DNA from: Streptomyces genisteinicus
GTDB lineage: Bacteria > Actinomycetota > Actinomycetes > Streptomycetales > Streptomycetaceae
NCBI RefSeq assembly: GCF_014489615.1
Contig: NZ_CP060825.1
Span: 806,001-870,000, forward strand
Direction: 5' to 3'
Length of the DNA: 64,000 nucleotides
Shown: piece by piece, positions 1 through 6,374 of the stretch
Layout of the letters: every line of letters begins with the position of its first letter
Position numbering within the stretch: position 1 is the stretch's first letter
Translations under genes and position numbers: made by a program
The notes under the pieces: model-generated
What the model was told of the DNA's origin: nothing
Seen by the model: only the letters and a program-made list of their open reading frames with translations
Database searches by the model: none

Positions 1-101
1 CATGACCCTGCCCGCCACAACACATGTGCACCACTCCGGACTTCGCCTGGAGCAGGACGAGCGTCCGCAGGCCGGGCCGGCACGGACAGGCTCCGGATCC
101 C

Positions 102-419
102 ATGAGTGCGCTACGACCCCGGGTCCCGGCCAAGCTCGCGGGCGGGCCGGGGGCTGCGATCGTCGTTCTCGGTGACCTGCTCGTGTGTGCCGTGCTGCTC
201 CTGGTGTCCATAGGAGCCATCGGTACGGAGCCGGCCACCCGGGCGGAGGAGACCGCTGCCTGGCAGTCCGCCGGGAAGCTGTACCTCGGCTGGCTTGCGA
301 CAGGTGCGGCAGCCTTCGCCGTGCTGCGCTCACCGAAGGCCCTGCTCGCTCACGTGTCCACGATGCTGCTCTCACCCGTCGCCCTGTTCGCACTGCTGGT
401 CGCGTCCACTCTCGCCTGA
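102..419 (+). CDS. Small hypothetical membrane protein, 105 aa
   Basis: I do not recognise a named family. The protein is small, with three likely membrane segments at about residues 19-41, 58-76 and 81-104, joined by a short polar loop rich in Glu and Thr. I chose the ATG at 102 because a purine-rich GGACAGG lies about ten bases upstream. An in-frame ATG at 24 would add 26 Arg-rich residues and has no ribosome site. The frame stops at 419, and the same frame continues directly into a recognisable ATPase fragment, so this gene sits beside a decayed locus. The topology resembles the small integral membrane subunits often placed next to conjugation-like ATPase genes in streptomycetes, but that is inference. 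Confidence 0.5.
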   Translation: MSALRPRVPAKLAGGPGAAIVVLGDLLVCAVLLLVSIGAIGTEPATRAEETAAWQSAGKLYLGWLATGAAAFAVLRSPKALLAHVSTMLLSPVALFALLVASTLA

Positions 420-641
420 TCCCAAGCGTTCGAGGACAGCGACCCGGGGGTGGCCTGCCACCAGTCGAAGCTCGCGGGCGTGGAGCTCTACCGCAACCAC
501 CTGGTGGACGGCCCCGGGGAGCACGTAGTCGTCGACATGACGGCGGGCGCGGACGCCTTCGCGCCGGCGAGCACGCCACCGACCCTCGGCACGCCTTGCC
601 GGTTCAGCAAATCTCCTTGCTTATTCAGCCGGGAGCTATAG
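420..641 (+). pseudogene. Remnant of a MinD/ArsA-like P-loop ATPase
   Basis: Immediately after the stop of the preceding gene the same frame reads a coherent stretch without a start: FEDSDPGVACHQSK followed by VELYRNHLVDGPGEHVVVDM and TAGADAFA. From memory this matches the middle of a family of actinobacterial MinD/CooC-like ATPases, in which VVVDMTAG is the strand carrying the conserved Asp. The Walker A part upstream and the rest of the domain downstream are missing. After TAGADAFA the frame becomes unrelated low-complexity sequence ending at 641. About 45 codons of family-like sequence survive, so this looks like a deletion remnant, not a working gene. Confidence 0.45.
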
Positions 642-644
642 CGT
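617..644 (+). promoter_or_regulatory. Possible promoter giving a leaderless start at 652
   Basis: TTGCTT (617-622) and TAGCGT (639-644) are 16 bp apart and resemble streptomycete HrdB promoter boxes. The expected transcription start falls at about 650-652, on the ATG of the next gene, and no Shine-Dalgarno sequence is present. This fits a leaderless mRNA. Confidence 0.4.
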
Positions 645-651
645 CGAATCC

Positions 652-2301
652 ATGAGCGAGCACTCCACACACACCCGGCACACGGCCCGTTCCGAGCCGG
701 CGGAACAGTCCACGAGCGCGTCGCACGCGCTGATGGAGCGGCACTGCGACGTCGCCGTGATCGGCGGCTCGGGCGCCGGCCTCGCCGCCGCCCTCCAGCT
801 CTCGCGCCAGCGGCGCGGCGTCGTGGTGGTCGACGACGGGACTCCGCGCAACGCGCCGGCCGCGCACATGCACGGCTACCTCGGGCATGAGGGAGCCGCG
901 CCCGGCGAGTTGACGGCGATCGGGCGCGCGGAGGTGCGCGCCTACGGCGGAGAGGTGCTTCCCGGCCGGGTCCTGGGTGTGCACCGCCGCGACGACGGCC
1001 GGTTCCGGCTCGACCTGACCGGCGGTCACACCCTGGTGGCCCGACGCGTCCTCGCCGCGACCGGCCTGACCGACGAACTCCCCGCGATCGAGGGCCTCGC
1101 CGAGCAGTGGGGGCGAGGCGTGGTCCACTGTCCTTTCTGCCACGGCTTCGAGGTACGCGACAAGCGCCTGGTGCAGATCGTCACGCACCCGCTGGGACTC
1201 CACCCGACCCCGCTGTTGCGGCATTTGAGCGACCGGCTGACCGTCGTGCTCCATGACCCGTCCGGGGTCGACGGCGGCACCGTCGAAGCCCTCGCCGCCT
1301 CCGGTGTCACCATTGAGCGCGGCGAGGCCGGCCGGATCCTCACCGGACCGGGCGGGGAGGTGTCCGGGGTCGAACTCGCCGACGGGCGGGTGCTCGAGGC
1401 CGACGCCGTCGTGGTCGGCGCGCGCTTCCGGGCACGTGCCGGCGTGCTGGCCGGCGTCGGTGTCACCACCACCGCGCACCCGAGCGGTGCCGGGGACGTC
1501 GTCACGGTCGACGCGCGCGGTGAGACCGGCGTACCCGGGATCTACGCGGCCGGCAACATCACCGACCCGAGCCTTCAGGTGCTGCCGGCGGCCGCCCAGG
1601 GCAGCCAGGTCGGCGCCATGATCGCCTTCAGCCTCGCCGAGGAGGATCTGCGCGCCTCTGTCCGGCACTCGGGCGAGGAGGCCGACTGGGACCACCGCTA
1701 CGGGGGCCCCGACCGGGCATGGAGCGGCAACCCCAACGGCACGCTCGTCCACGAGGCCACCGCCCTGGCACCGGGCCGGGCGCTCGACGTCGGCACCGGC
1801 GAGGGCGCCGACGCCCTCTGGCTGGCCGAGCACGGCTGGAAGGTGACCGCCACCGACATCTCGGGCAACGCGCTGGCCCGGGTGCGCGCCGAGGCCGAAC
1901 TCCGCGGCCTCGCCGTGGACCTCGTACGCCACGACGCGGGCGGTCGGGAGCCCTTCGGCACCGAGGCGTTCGACCTGGTGTCCCTCCAGTACGGCTCGTT
2001 CAAGCGCAGCCCCGACCAGCGCGGCGTGCGCAGCCTGCTCGCCGCCGTCGCCCCCGGGGGAACGCTGCTGGTCGTGCACCACGACCTCACGCCCCTGAGC
2101 GAGCCGGTGGACGTGGCGGCCCAGACCCGGATGTACGACCCGGAGGCGTTCGTCGGCGTCGAGGAGATCGCCGCCGCGCTCGCCGCCGACCCCGGGACCT
2201 GGCAGGTCGAGACCCACGAGACCCGGCCACGCCCCGCGGGCGCGGCCAGCACCCATCACATCAGCGACGTCGTCCTGCGCGCCAGGCGCCGCACGGGGTG
2301 A
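652..2301 (+). CDS. Fused FAD/NAD(P) thioredoxin-reductase-like oxidoreductase and SAM methyltransferase, 549 aa
   Basis: Two enzymes in one chain. Residues 30-330 form a thioredoxin-reductase-like flavoprotein. They show an FAD Rossmann motif GGSGAG at 38-43, a redox pair C160-P-F-C163 followed by HGFEVRD, and an FAD-closing segment GIYAAGNITDP near 297-306. Residues about 345-549 form a class I methyltransferase with SAM motif I DVGTGEGAD at 379-387 and acidic D402. The fusion architecture is known in streptomycetes, but its substrate is not established. The N-terminal 27 residues before the second Met (MERHCDVAV) are polar and unconserved-looking, so that Met is an alternative start. No partner gene lies nearby; the upstream ATPase is a remnant and the downstream gene is convergent. 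A role in redox-coupled thiol methylation or detoxification is inference only. Confidence 0.85.
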   Translation: MSEHSTHTRHTARSEPAEQSTSASHALMERHCDVAVIGGSGAGLAAALQLSRQRRGVVVVDDGTPRNAPAAHMHGYLGHEGAAPGELTAIGRAEVRAYGGEVLPGRVLGVHRRDDGRFRLDLTGGHTLVARRVLAATGLTDELPAIEGLAEQWGRGVVHCPFCHGFEVRDKRLVQIVTHPLGLHPTPLLRHLSDRLTVVLHDPSGVDGGTVEALAASGVTIERGEAGRILTGPGGEVSGVELADGRVLEADAVVVGARFRARAGVLAGVGVTTTAHPSGAGDVVTVDARGETGVPGIYAAGNITDPSLQVLPAAAQGSQVGAMIAFSLAEEDLRASVRHSGEEADWDHRYGGPDRAWSGNPNGTLVHEATALAPGRALDVGTGEGADALWLAEHGWKVTATDISGNALARVRAEAELRGLAVDLVRHDAGGREPFGTEAFDLVSLQYGSFKRSPDQRGVRSLLAAVAPGGTLLVVHHDLTPLSEPVDVAAQTRMYDPEAFVGVEEIAAALAADPGTWQVETHETRPRPAGAASTHHISDVVLRARRRTG

Positions 2302-2789
2302 CCGCGCTGCCCGGCGTCCGCCGGGGCAGCGGCGCCCGAGCGGATCGTGCGGCGGGACCTGCCCTCGCTCCGACGGGCGAGGAAGGACGCTCAAGTCGTC
2401 CCCTCCCTGCCCGGACACCTGTCGTGGCGCCCCCGCACCTGCGCGGATGCGTCACGACAGTACTGCGAGCAGGTCCTCCGGCGATCGCCAACGGACTCCC
2501 AGCCACACCTCGGCTCTCAGGCAGCCTGGAGCTGCTTCGAACGCGCCCTCGGGGCGGCCCGCCTTGGCCCTCGACCACGGGATCGGCGAGTGTGCAGGTG
2601 CTGGTCAGGGCAGGACGGTCCGACGGCACGCAGGAGCGCCGACAGCGAGCGTGAAACCGCTGCCCAGGCGGCGACGGCTGTCGCGCGGCTCGCGTTCGAA
2701 CTCGTGCCGCAGGTATCCGGTCTCCCCTGCACCACGACTCCTTGCAGGGGAACCGCAGGACTTGTCCTGCAAGGTCAGGCCACGCCGAG
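2302..2789. other. Intergenic region between convergent genes, no gene seen
   Basis: This stretch of 488 bp lies between the convergent fusion oxidoreductase and yjbQ-like genes. Open frames here have no recognisable family and no convincing ribosome sites. The only structure I see is the hairpin at 2740-2774. Confidence 0.5.
2740..2774 (-). terminator. Hairpin downstream of the YjbQ gene
   Basis: CCTTGCAGG (2740-2748) pairs with CCTGCAAGG (2766-2774), a 9-bp stem. A shorter alternative, GCAGGA with TCCTGC (2755-2760/2765-2770), uses the same right arm. There is no T tract. The position just after the minus-strand stop at 2790 suggests termination or 3' end protection. Confidence 0.4.
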
Positions 2790-3212
2790 TCACCCCAAGA
2801 AGCTCAGCCGCACCGTCCGCCGGGGGTTGTCCTTGTTCGTGTCCACCAGGCAGACCGACTGCCAGGTGCCGAGCTCCAGCCGGCCGCCGATCACGGGGAG
2901 CGTCGCGTGGGGCGGGACGAGGGCGGGGAGGACGTGGTCGCGGCCGTGGCCGGGGCTGCCGTGGCGGTGCTGCCAGCGGTCGTCGGCGGGGAGCAGCGTG
3001 TGGAGGGCGGACAGCAGGTCGTCGTCGCTGCCGGCGCCGGTCTCGATGACGGCGATCCCGGCGGTGGCGTGCGGGACGAAGACGTTGAGGAGTCCGTCGC
3101 CGCCCTCCGCGGTGCGGGCGAGGAAGTCCTCGCAGGCGCTGGTCAGATCGGTGATCCGCTCCGATGAGCCGGTGGTGAGGTCCAGCGTGGTGGTGGCGAA
3201 GTGTCCGGGCAT
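2790..3212 (-). CDS. YjbQ/UPF0047 family protein, 140 aa
   Basis: A compact cytosolic protein of the YjbQ (UPF0047) family; some members have weak thiamine-phosphate synthase activity, but the true role is unsettled. The length of 140 aa is typical. Family motifs visible are HATAGIAVIETGAGSDDDLL (residues 48-67), HGSPGHGRDHVLPAL (84-98) and GTWQSVCLVDTN (115-126); the conserved His, Glu and Asp residues probably bind a metal. I chose the ATG at 3212 because GGGAGG lies nine bases upstream. The ATG at 3221 would have that site abutting the start. The gene is monocistronic and divergent from the flavin oxidoreductase at 3301, with 88 bp between. Confidence 0.9.
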   Translation of the reverse strand: MPGHFATTTLDLTTGSSERITDLTSACEDFLARTAEGGDGLLNVFVPHATAGIAVIETGAGSDDDLLSALHTLLPADDRWQHRHGSPGHGRDHVLPALVPPHATLPVIGGRLELGTWQSVCLVDTNKDNPRRTVRLSFLG

Positions 3213-3300
3213 GCTCCCCATCCTCCCGCGCCGGGCACCGCGGCGCCGCCCCCGCCGGCCGCGCGGGAAGATCCGGAGGCCCTCCGGAGTTGGTAGAAGC

Positions 3301-4548
3301 GTGAACGACTTCGGTGCGCGGAACGTGGACGTGGTGGTCGTGGGCGCGGGGCAGGCGGGTCTGTCCGCCGCGTACCACCTGCGACGCGCCGGGCTGGTGC
3401 CCGGACGGGACTTCGTCGTGCTCGACCACGCGCCGCGACCGGGCGGTGCCTGGCAGTTCCGGTGGCCCTCGCTGACCTACGGCAAGGTGCACGGGATGCA
3501 CGCGCTGCCCGGCATGGAGCTGACGGGCGCGGACGGGGACCGGCCCTCGTCGGAGGTGATCGGCGAGTACTTCGCGGCCTACGAGGAGCGTTTCGGCCTC
3601 GGGGTGCGACGGCCCGTGGGCGTGCGGGCGGTACGGGAGGGCGACGGCGGGCGGCTGGCGGTCGAGACCTCGGACGGCGTCTGGTCGGCCCGCGCCCTGG
3701 TGAACGCGACCGGGACGTGGGACCGCCCCTTCTGGCCGCGCTACCCGGGGCAGGAGACCTTCCGGGGCCGCCAGCTGCACACGGCCGGCTACCCGGGTCC
3801 CGAGCCGTTCGCGGGGCAGCGGGTCGTGGTGGTCGGCGGCGGCGCGTCGGGGACCCAGCACCTGATGGAGATCGCGGAGGTGGCCGCCGCGACGACGTGG
3901 GTGACGCGCCGTCCGCCGGTGTTCCGGGAGGGCCCCTTCGACGAGGAGGCGGGCCGGGCGGCGGTCGCGCTGGTCGAGGAGCGCGTGCGGCGCGGTCTGC
4001 CCCCGCGCAGCGTGGTGTCGGTGACCGGCCTGCCGCTGAACGACGCGATCCGCGCGGCGCGCGAGAACGGTGTGCTGGACCGGCTGCCGATGTTCGACCG
4101 GATCACGCCGAGGGGCGTGGCCTGGGACGACGGCCGCACGGTGGAGGCCGACGTGATCCTGTGGGCCACCGGGTTCCGGGCCGCCGTCGACCATCTCTCA
4201 CCGCTGCGGCTGCGGGAGCCGGGCGGCGGCATCCGGCTGGAGGGCACGCGGGCGGCCCGGGACGAGCGGGTGCACCTGGTCGGCTACGGGCCGTCGGCGT
4301 CGACGATCGGCGCCAACCGGGCGGGGCGGGCCGCGGTCCGGGAGATCGTGGCCCTGCTCCGGCGCGGCGCGGCGGACGGCGAGAGCGGCCGGGCGGCGGA
4401 CGGGGAGAGCAGCCCCGGCAGCGAGAGCAGCCGCGCGCCGGACGGCGAGAGCAGCCGCGCGGCGGACGGGGAGAGCGGCCGGGCAACGAGCAGCGGCGCG
4501 GCGGACAGTCTCAGCGGCCGGCGCGTTCCCGCTCCCGTCGTTGGTTGA
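3301..4548 (+). CDS. Flavin-containing monooxygenase-like FAD/NAD(P) oxidoreductase, 415 aa
   Basis: Soluble flavoprotein with an N-terminal FAD Rossmann motif (VVVVGAGQAGLSAAYHL, about residues 12-28), a second NAD(P)-binding Rossmann motif VVVVGGGASGTQHL in the middle, a GTWD segment before it, and the late ATGF motif (LWATGFRAA) shared by FMO and Baeyer-Villiger-type enzymes. The substrate is unknown. The GTG at 3301 starts just before the Rossmann fold, and the upstream frame is not protein-like. The enzyme fold seems to end near residue 355. The last 60 residues are repeats of an ADGESgRA-like unit and run 38 bp into the 3' end of the convergent mltG-like gene. The low-complexity tail is unusual for this family and may be recent repeat expansion. 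Confidence 0.85.
   Translation: MNDFGARNVDVVVVGAGQAGLSAAYHLRRAGLVPGRDFVVLDHAPRPGGAWQFRWPSLTYGKVHGMHALPGMELTGADGDRPSSEVIGEYFAAYEERFGLGVRRPVGVRAVREGDGGRLAVETSDGVWSARALVNATGTWDRPFWPRYPGQETFRGRQLHTAGYPGPEPFAGQRVVVVGGGASGTQHLMEIAEVAAATTWVTRRPPVFREGPFDEEAGRAAVALVEERVRRGLPPRSVVSVTGLPLNDAIRAARENGVLDRLPMFDRITPRGVAWDDGRTVEADVILWATGFRAAVDHLSPLRLREPGGGIRLEGTRAARDERVHLVGYGPSASTIGANRAGRAAVREIVALLRRGAADGESGRAADGESSPGSESSRAPDGESSRAADGESGRATSSGAADSLSGRRVPAPVVG
4369..4506 (+). repeat. Degenerate repeats encoding the ADGES-rich tail
   Basis: About five imperfect copies of a roughly 30-bp unit (core GCGGACGGSGAGAGC) encode ADGESGRA, ADGESSPG, PDGESSRA and ADGESGRA in succession at the C terminus of the flavin oxidoreductase. 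Confidence 0.75.
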
Positions 4549-5377
4549 ACTCGGCGACGTTGCTCCGGTGTTCGGCGTAGTCGGCGGTGAACCGGGTGTC
4601 GCCGGGGCCGACGGTGACGAAGTAGAGCCAGTCGCCCGGCGGCGGTGACACCACGGCCCGGAGGGCCTCCTCGCCCGGGTTGCCGATCGGCGTCGGGGGC
4701 AGTCCGCGGCGTTCGTAGGTGTTGTAGGGGCTGTCGAGGCGGGTGTCGGCCGTCGTGGTGTCCAGGGTGCTGCGGCCGAGCGCGTAGTTGAGCGTGGAGT
4801 CCATCTGGAGCGGCATGTCCGCCGCGATCCGGTTGCGGACCACGCGGGCCACCTTGCCCATGTCGGCGGCGGTGTCGGCCTCCGCCTGGACGATGCTGGC
4901 GATGTTCACCGCCTCGTAGGGCCCCAGCTCCGCGTCACGCATCCCGGAGGCGAACGGCTCCGCGCCGAAGCGCTGGTTGGCGGTGTTCACCATGAAGCTG
5001 AGCAGGCTCGCCGGCGTGGTGTCGGAGCCGACGGGATAGGTGGCGGGGAAGAGGTAGCCCTCCGGGTTGCCCCGGGCGCCGGCCGGCAGGGCGAGACGTG
5101 CGGTCGAGGCGGCCTCCCGGGTGGTGCCGGAGGCACGGGCGAGCGCTTTGTCGACGGCCGCGTAGACCTGCTCCGCGCGCCAGCCCTCGGGGACGACCAG
5201 GGTCGCCGTCGGCCGCTCCGGGCGGGCCCGCTCCGCCTCCTCCCCCGTTGTCAGCAGGACGGGCAGGAGGACGGCCGTCGCGGCGACGGCGAGGGCGGTC
5301 AGGACGAGGACCAGCCGGCCGCGCCGGGTGAGGCGCGGCCGTCGCCCGGGTCCGCCCGGCGAGGTCTGCTTCGGCAT
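4511..5377 (-). CDS. mltG: Endolytic transglycosylase MltG (YceG-like), 288 aa
   Basis: Cuts nascent glycan strands at the membrane, setting their length. A basic cytoplasmic N terminus (1-21) leads into one membrane segment (about 22-43). The extracellular YceG domain shows EGYLFPATY (106-114), the ASIVQAEA segment with presumptive catalytic Glu166, LQMDSTLNYALG (190-201) and SPYNTYERRGLPPTPIGNPG (216-235). At 288 aa it is shorter than the main streptomycete MltG, which carries a long N-terminal region and sits beside the Holliday junction resolvase and aroE genes. That context is absent here, so I read this as a second, trimmed paralogue. It starts at an ATG and ends convergently, overlapping the flavin oxidoreductase gene by 38 bp. 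Confidence 0.88.
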   Translation of the reverse strand: MPKQTSPGGPGRRPRLTRRGRLVLVLTALAVAATAVLLPVLLTTGEEAERARPERPTATLVVPEGWRAEQVYAAVDKALARASGTTREAASTARLALPAGARGNPEGYLFPATYPVGSDTTPASLLSFMVNTANQRFGAEPFASGMRDAELGPYEAVNIASIVQAEADTAADMGKVARVVRNRIAADMPLQMDSTLNYALGRSTLDTTTADTRLDSPYNTYERRGLPPTPIGNPGEEALRAVVSPPPGDWLYFVTVGPGDTRFTADYAEHRSNVAEFNQRRERERAGR

Positions 5378-5440
5378 ACGGGCACGCTATCCCGCCGGGC
5401 CTCTTCTCCCGCTATCACCCGGTTTGCGACACGTCGACAG

Positions 5441-5518
5441 GGAACAGGCGAACGCTCGCTCGGTTGTTCGCCGGAACAGGTGATCGCTGCGGAATTCGTT
5501 GCCCGAGGCCCCTGTTCC
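5441..5518 (+). promoter_or_regulatory. Repeat-rich upstream region of the 19-aa peptide gene
   Basis: GGAACAGG occurs twice in direct orientation (5441-5448 and 5473-5480, 32 bp apart, about three helical turns) and once inverted as CCTGTTCC (5511-5518). Between the direct copies GGCGAAC (5447-5453) and GTTCGCC (5466-5472) form an inverted repeat. This looks like a regulator-binding region for the small gene at 5607, or for mltG on the other strand. Confidence 0.4.
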
Positions 5519-5606
5519 GTCGGATGCTTACGGTGCGCAAGCGACGGGCTGCAGACCGCGACGGCGCGTGTCCCACATCAGCACGTGTACAAGGAGAACG
5601 GACTTC

Positions 5607-5666
5607 ATGAACCTCATCACCGACCTGCTCGCCGGCCTCATCCACTTCGTCGGCTGGCTCGTCTGA
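5607..5666 (+). CDS. 19-residue hydrophobic peptide with strong RBS
   Basis: Reads MNLITDLLAGLIHFVGWLV and then TGA. The case for a real gene is a strong ribosome site AAGGAG (5591-5596) ten bases before the ATG, a 229-bp upstream region with ordered repeats, and a perfect 15-bp terminator hairpin 15 bp after the stop. Nothing else is encoded between these signals. The peptide is amphipathic with one Asp, one His and one Trp, and could lie on or across a membrane as one helix. No family is recognised. It could be a secreted or membrane-active microprotein, a type I toxin-like peptide or a leader peptide, but no regulated gene follows the terminator in the same direction, which argues against a leader. 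Confidence 0.6.
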   Translation: MNLITDLLAGLIHFVGWLV

Positions 5667-5681
5667 CGGACGTTCACGAAA

Positions 5682-5719
5682 GGCGCCGCCGCTCCCCGTC
5701 CCACGGGAGCGGCGGCGCC
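5682..5719. terminator. Perfect 15-bp terminator hairpin
   Basis: GGCGCCGCCGCTCCC (5682-5696) pairs exactly with GGGAGCGGCGGCGCC (5705-5719) across an 8-nt loop. It closes the 19-aa peptide transcript on the plus strand and the gene ending at 5747 on the minus strand, so it is probably bidirectional. Confidence 0.85.
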
Positions 5720-5746
5720 GCCGTGTGCGGGGCCCGCCCGGGAGGT

Positions 5747-6340
5747 TCAGCCGGTGAACGGCGGGAGGGCGGCGAACTCGGGTGCCACCCGCACCTCGGC
5801 CGCGAGGGCGGCGAGGGTGCGCCGCACCCGGCTGAGCGGGTGGCCGGGGAAGCTCTCGTCCCACTGCGCGTGGTCGGCGGCGTGGAAGGGCAGGCCGCCC
5901 TTGAGGCCAGGAGCGTAGGGGTGAGACCGGAAGAAGTCCGCGGGGCCGACCTGGGCCATGACCATCGCCTCGCGCATCCCCGTCGTCCCGCGCTCCGGCG
6001 CCTGGATCTTCACCACGGCGCTGCACTCGGCACGCGGCAGTGTGTAGCTGCCGATGAAGGCCTGGCCGTGGGCCTGGCCCGGCAGCGGGAGCTTGAGTAT
6101 CTGGCGCAGCGCCGGCATTCCTCCGAGCTGCTTGACCGAGGCCTCGATCAGGCCGCCGCCCGCTTCGGCGGTGTACGCGGCGAGTGAGGCCCGCAGCGTG
6201 GGGCCGTCGTCCAGGGCCGCCGGCAGGTCGGGCCTCAGGGAGAAGAAGTGGAGCGACAGGATGTCTCCGTCGTCGTCGGTCCACACGTCGTGGTCGACGG
6301 GCCGGAAGCCGGGCAGGTCGACGCCGTGAATTGCTCGCAT
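5747..6340 (-). CDS. Conserved-looking hypothetical protein, 197 aa
   Basis: I do not recognise a domain. The predicted protein is soluble, without a signal peptide or membrane segment, and has natural amino-acid composition with normal codon-position bias. Notable stretches are WTDDDGDILSLHFFSLRPDL near the N terminus, a central KQLGGMPALRQILKLPLPGQ, and a beta-rich segment ending in the charged EAMVMAQVGP. The ATG at 6340 opens the family-like sequence MRAIHGVDLPGF. The gene follows the ABC exporter gene on the same strand after 34 bp, so the two may be cotranscribed, with this gene last before the terminator at 5682-5719. The function is unknown; a link to exporter stress would be speculation. 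Confidence 0.65.
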   Translation of the reverse strand: MRAIHGVDLPGFRPVDHDVWTDDDGDILSLHFFSLRPDLPAALDDGPTLRASLAAYTAEAGGGLIEASVKQLGGMPALRQILKLPLPGQAHGQAFIGSYTLPRAECSAVVKIQAPERGTTGMREAMVMAQVGPADFFRSHPYAPGLKGGLPFHAADHAQWDESFPGHPLSRVRRTLAALAAEVRVAPEFAALPPFTG

Positions 6341-6374
6341 GGGCGGCGATGATGCCCTGCGCGCCCGGACGGTG

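Noticed and set aside
625..2418. Long minus-strand open frame (about 600 codons) opposite the fusion oxidoreductase
   Set aside because: Its composition is Gly/Ala/Arg/Val-rich with no domain, and it is the expected antisense shadow of a GC-rich gene. The plus-strand frame carries clear motifs.
4511..5377. Main streptomycete mltG of the aroE region
   Set aside because: The neighbours (resolvase, aroE, alanyl-tRNA synthetase) are absent and the protein is short, so it is treated as a paralogue.
5447..5472. LexA/SOS box (CGAAC...GTTCG)
   Set aside because: The half-sites are 12 bp apart; the actinobacterial LexA box needs about four, so this is listed only as an inverted repeat.
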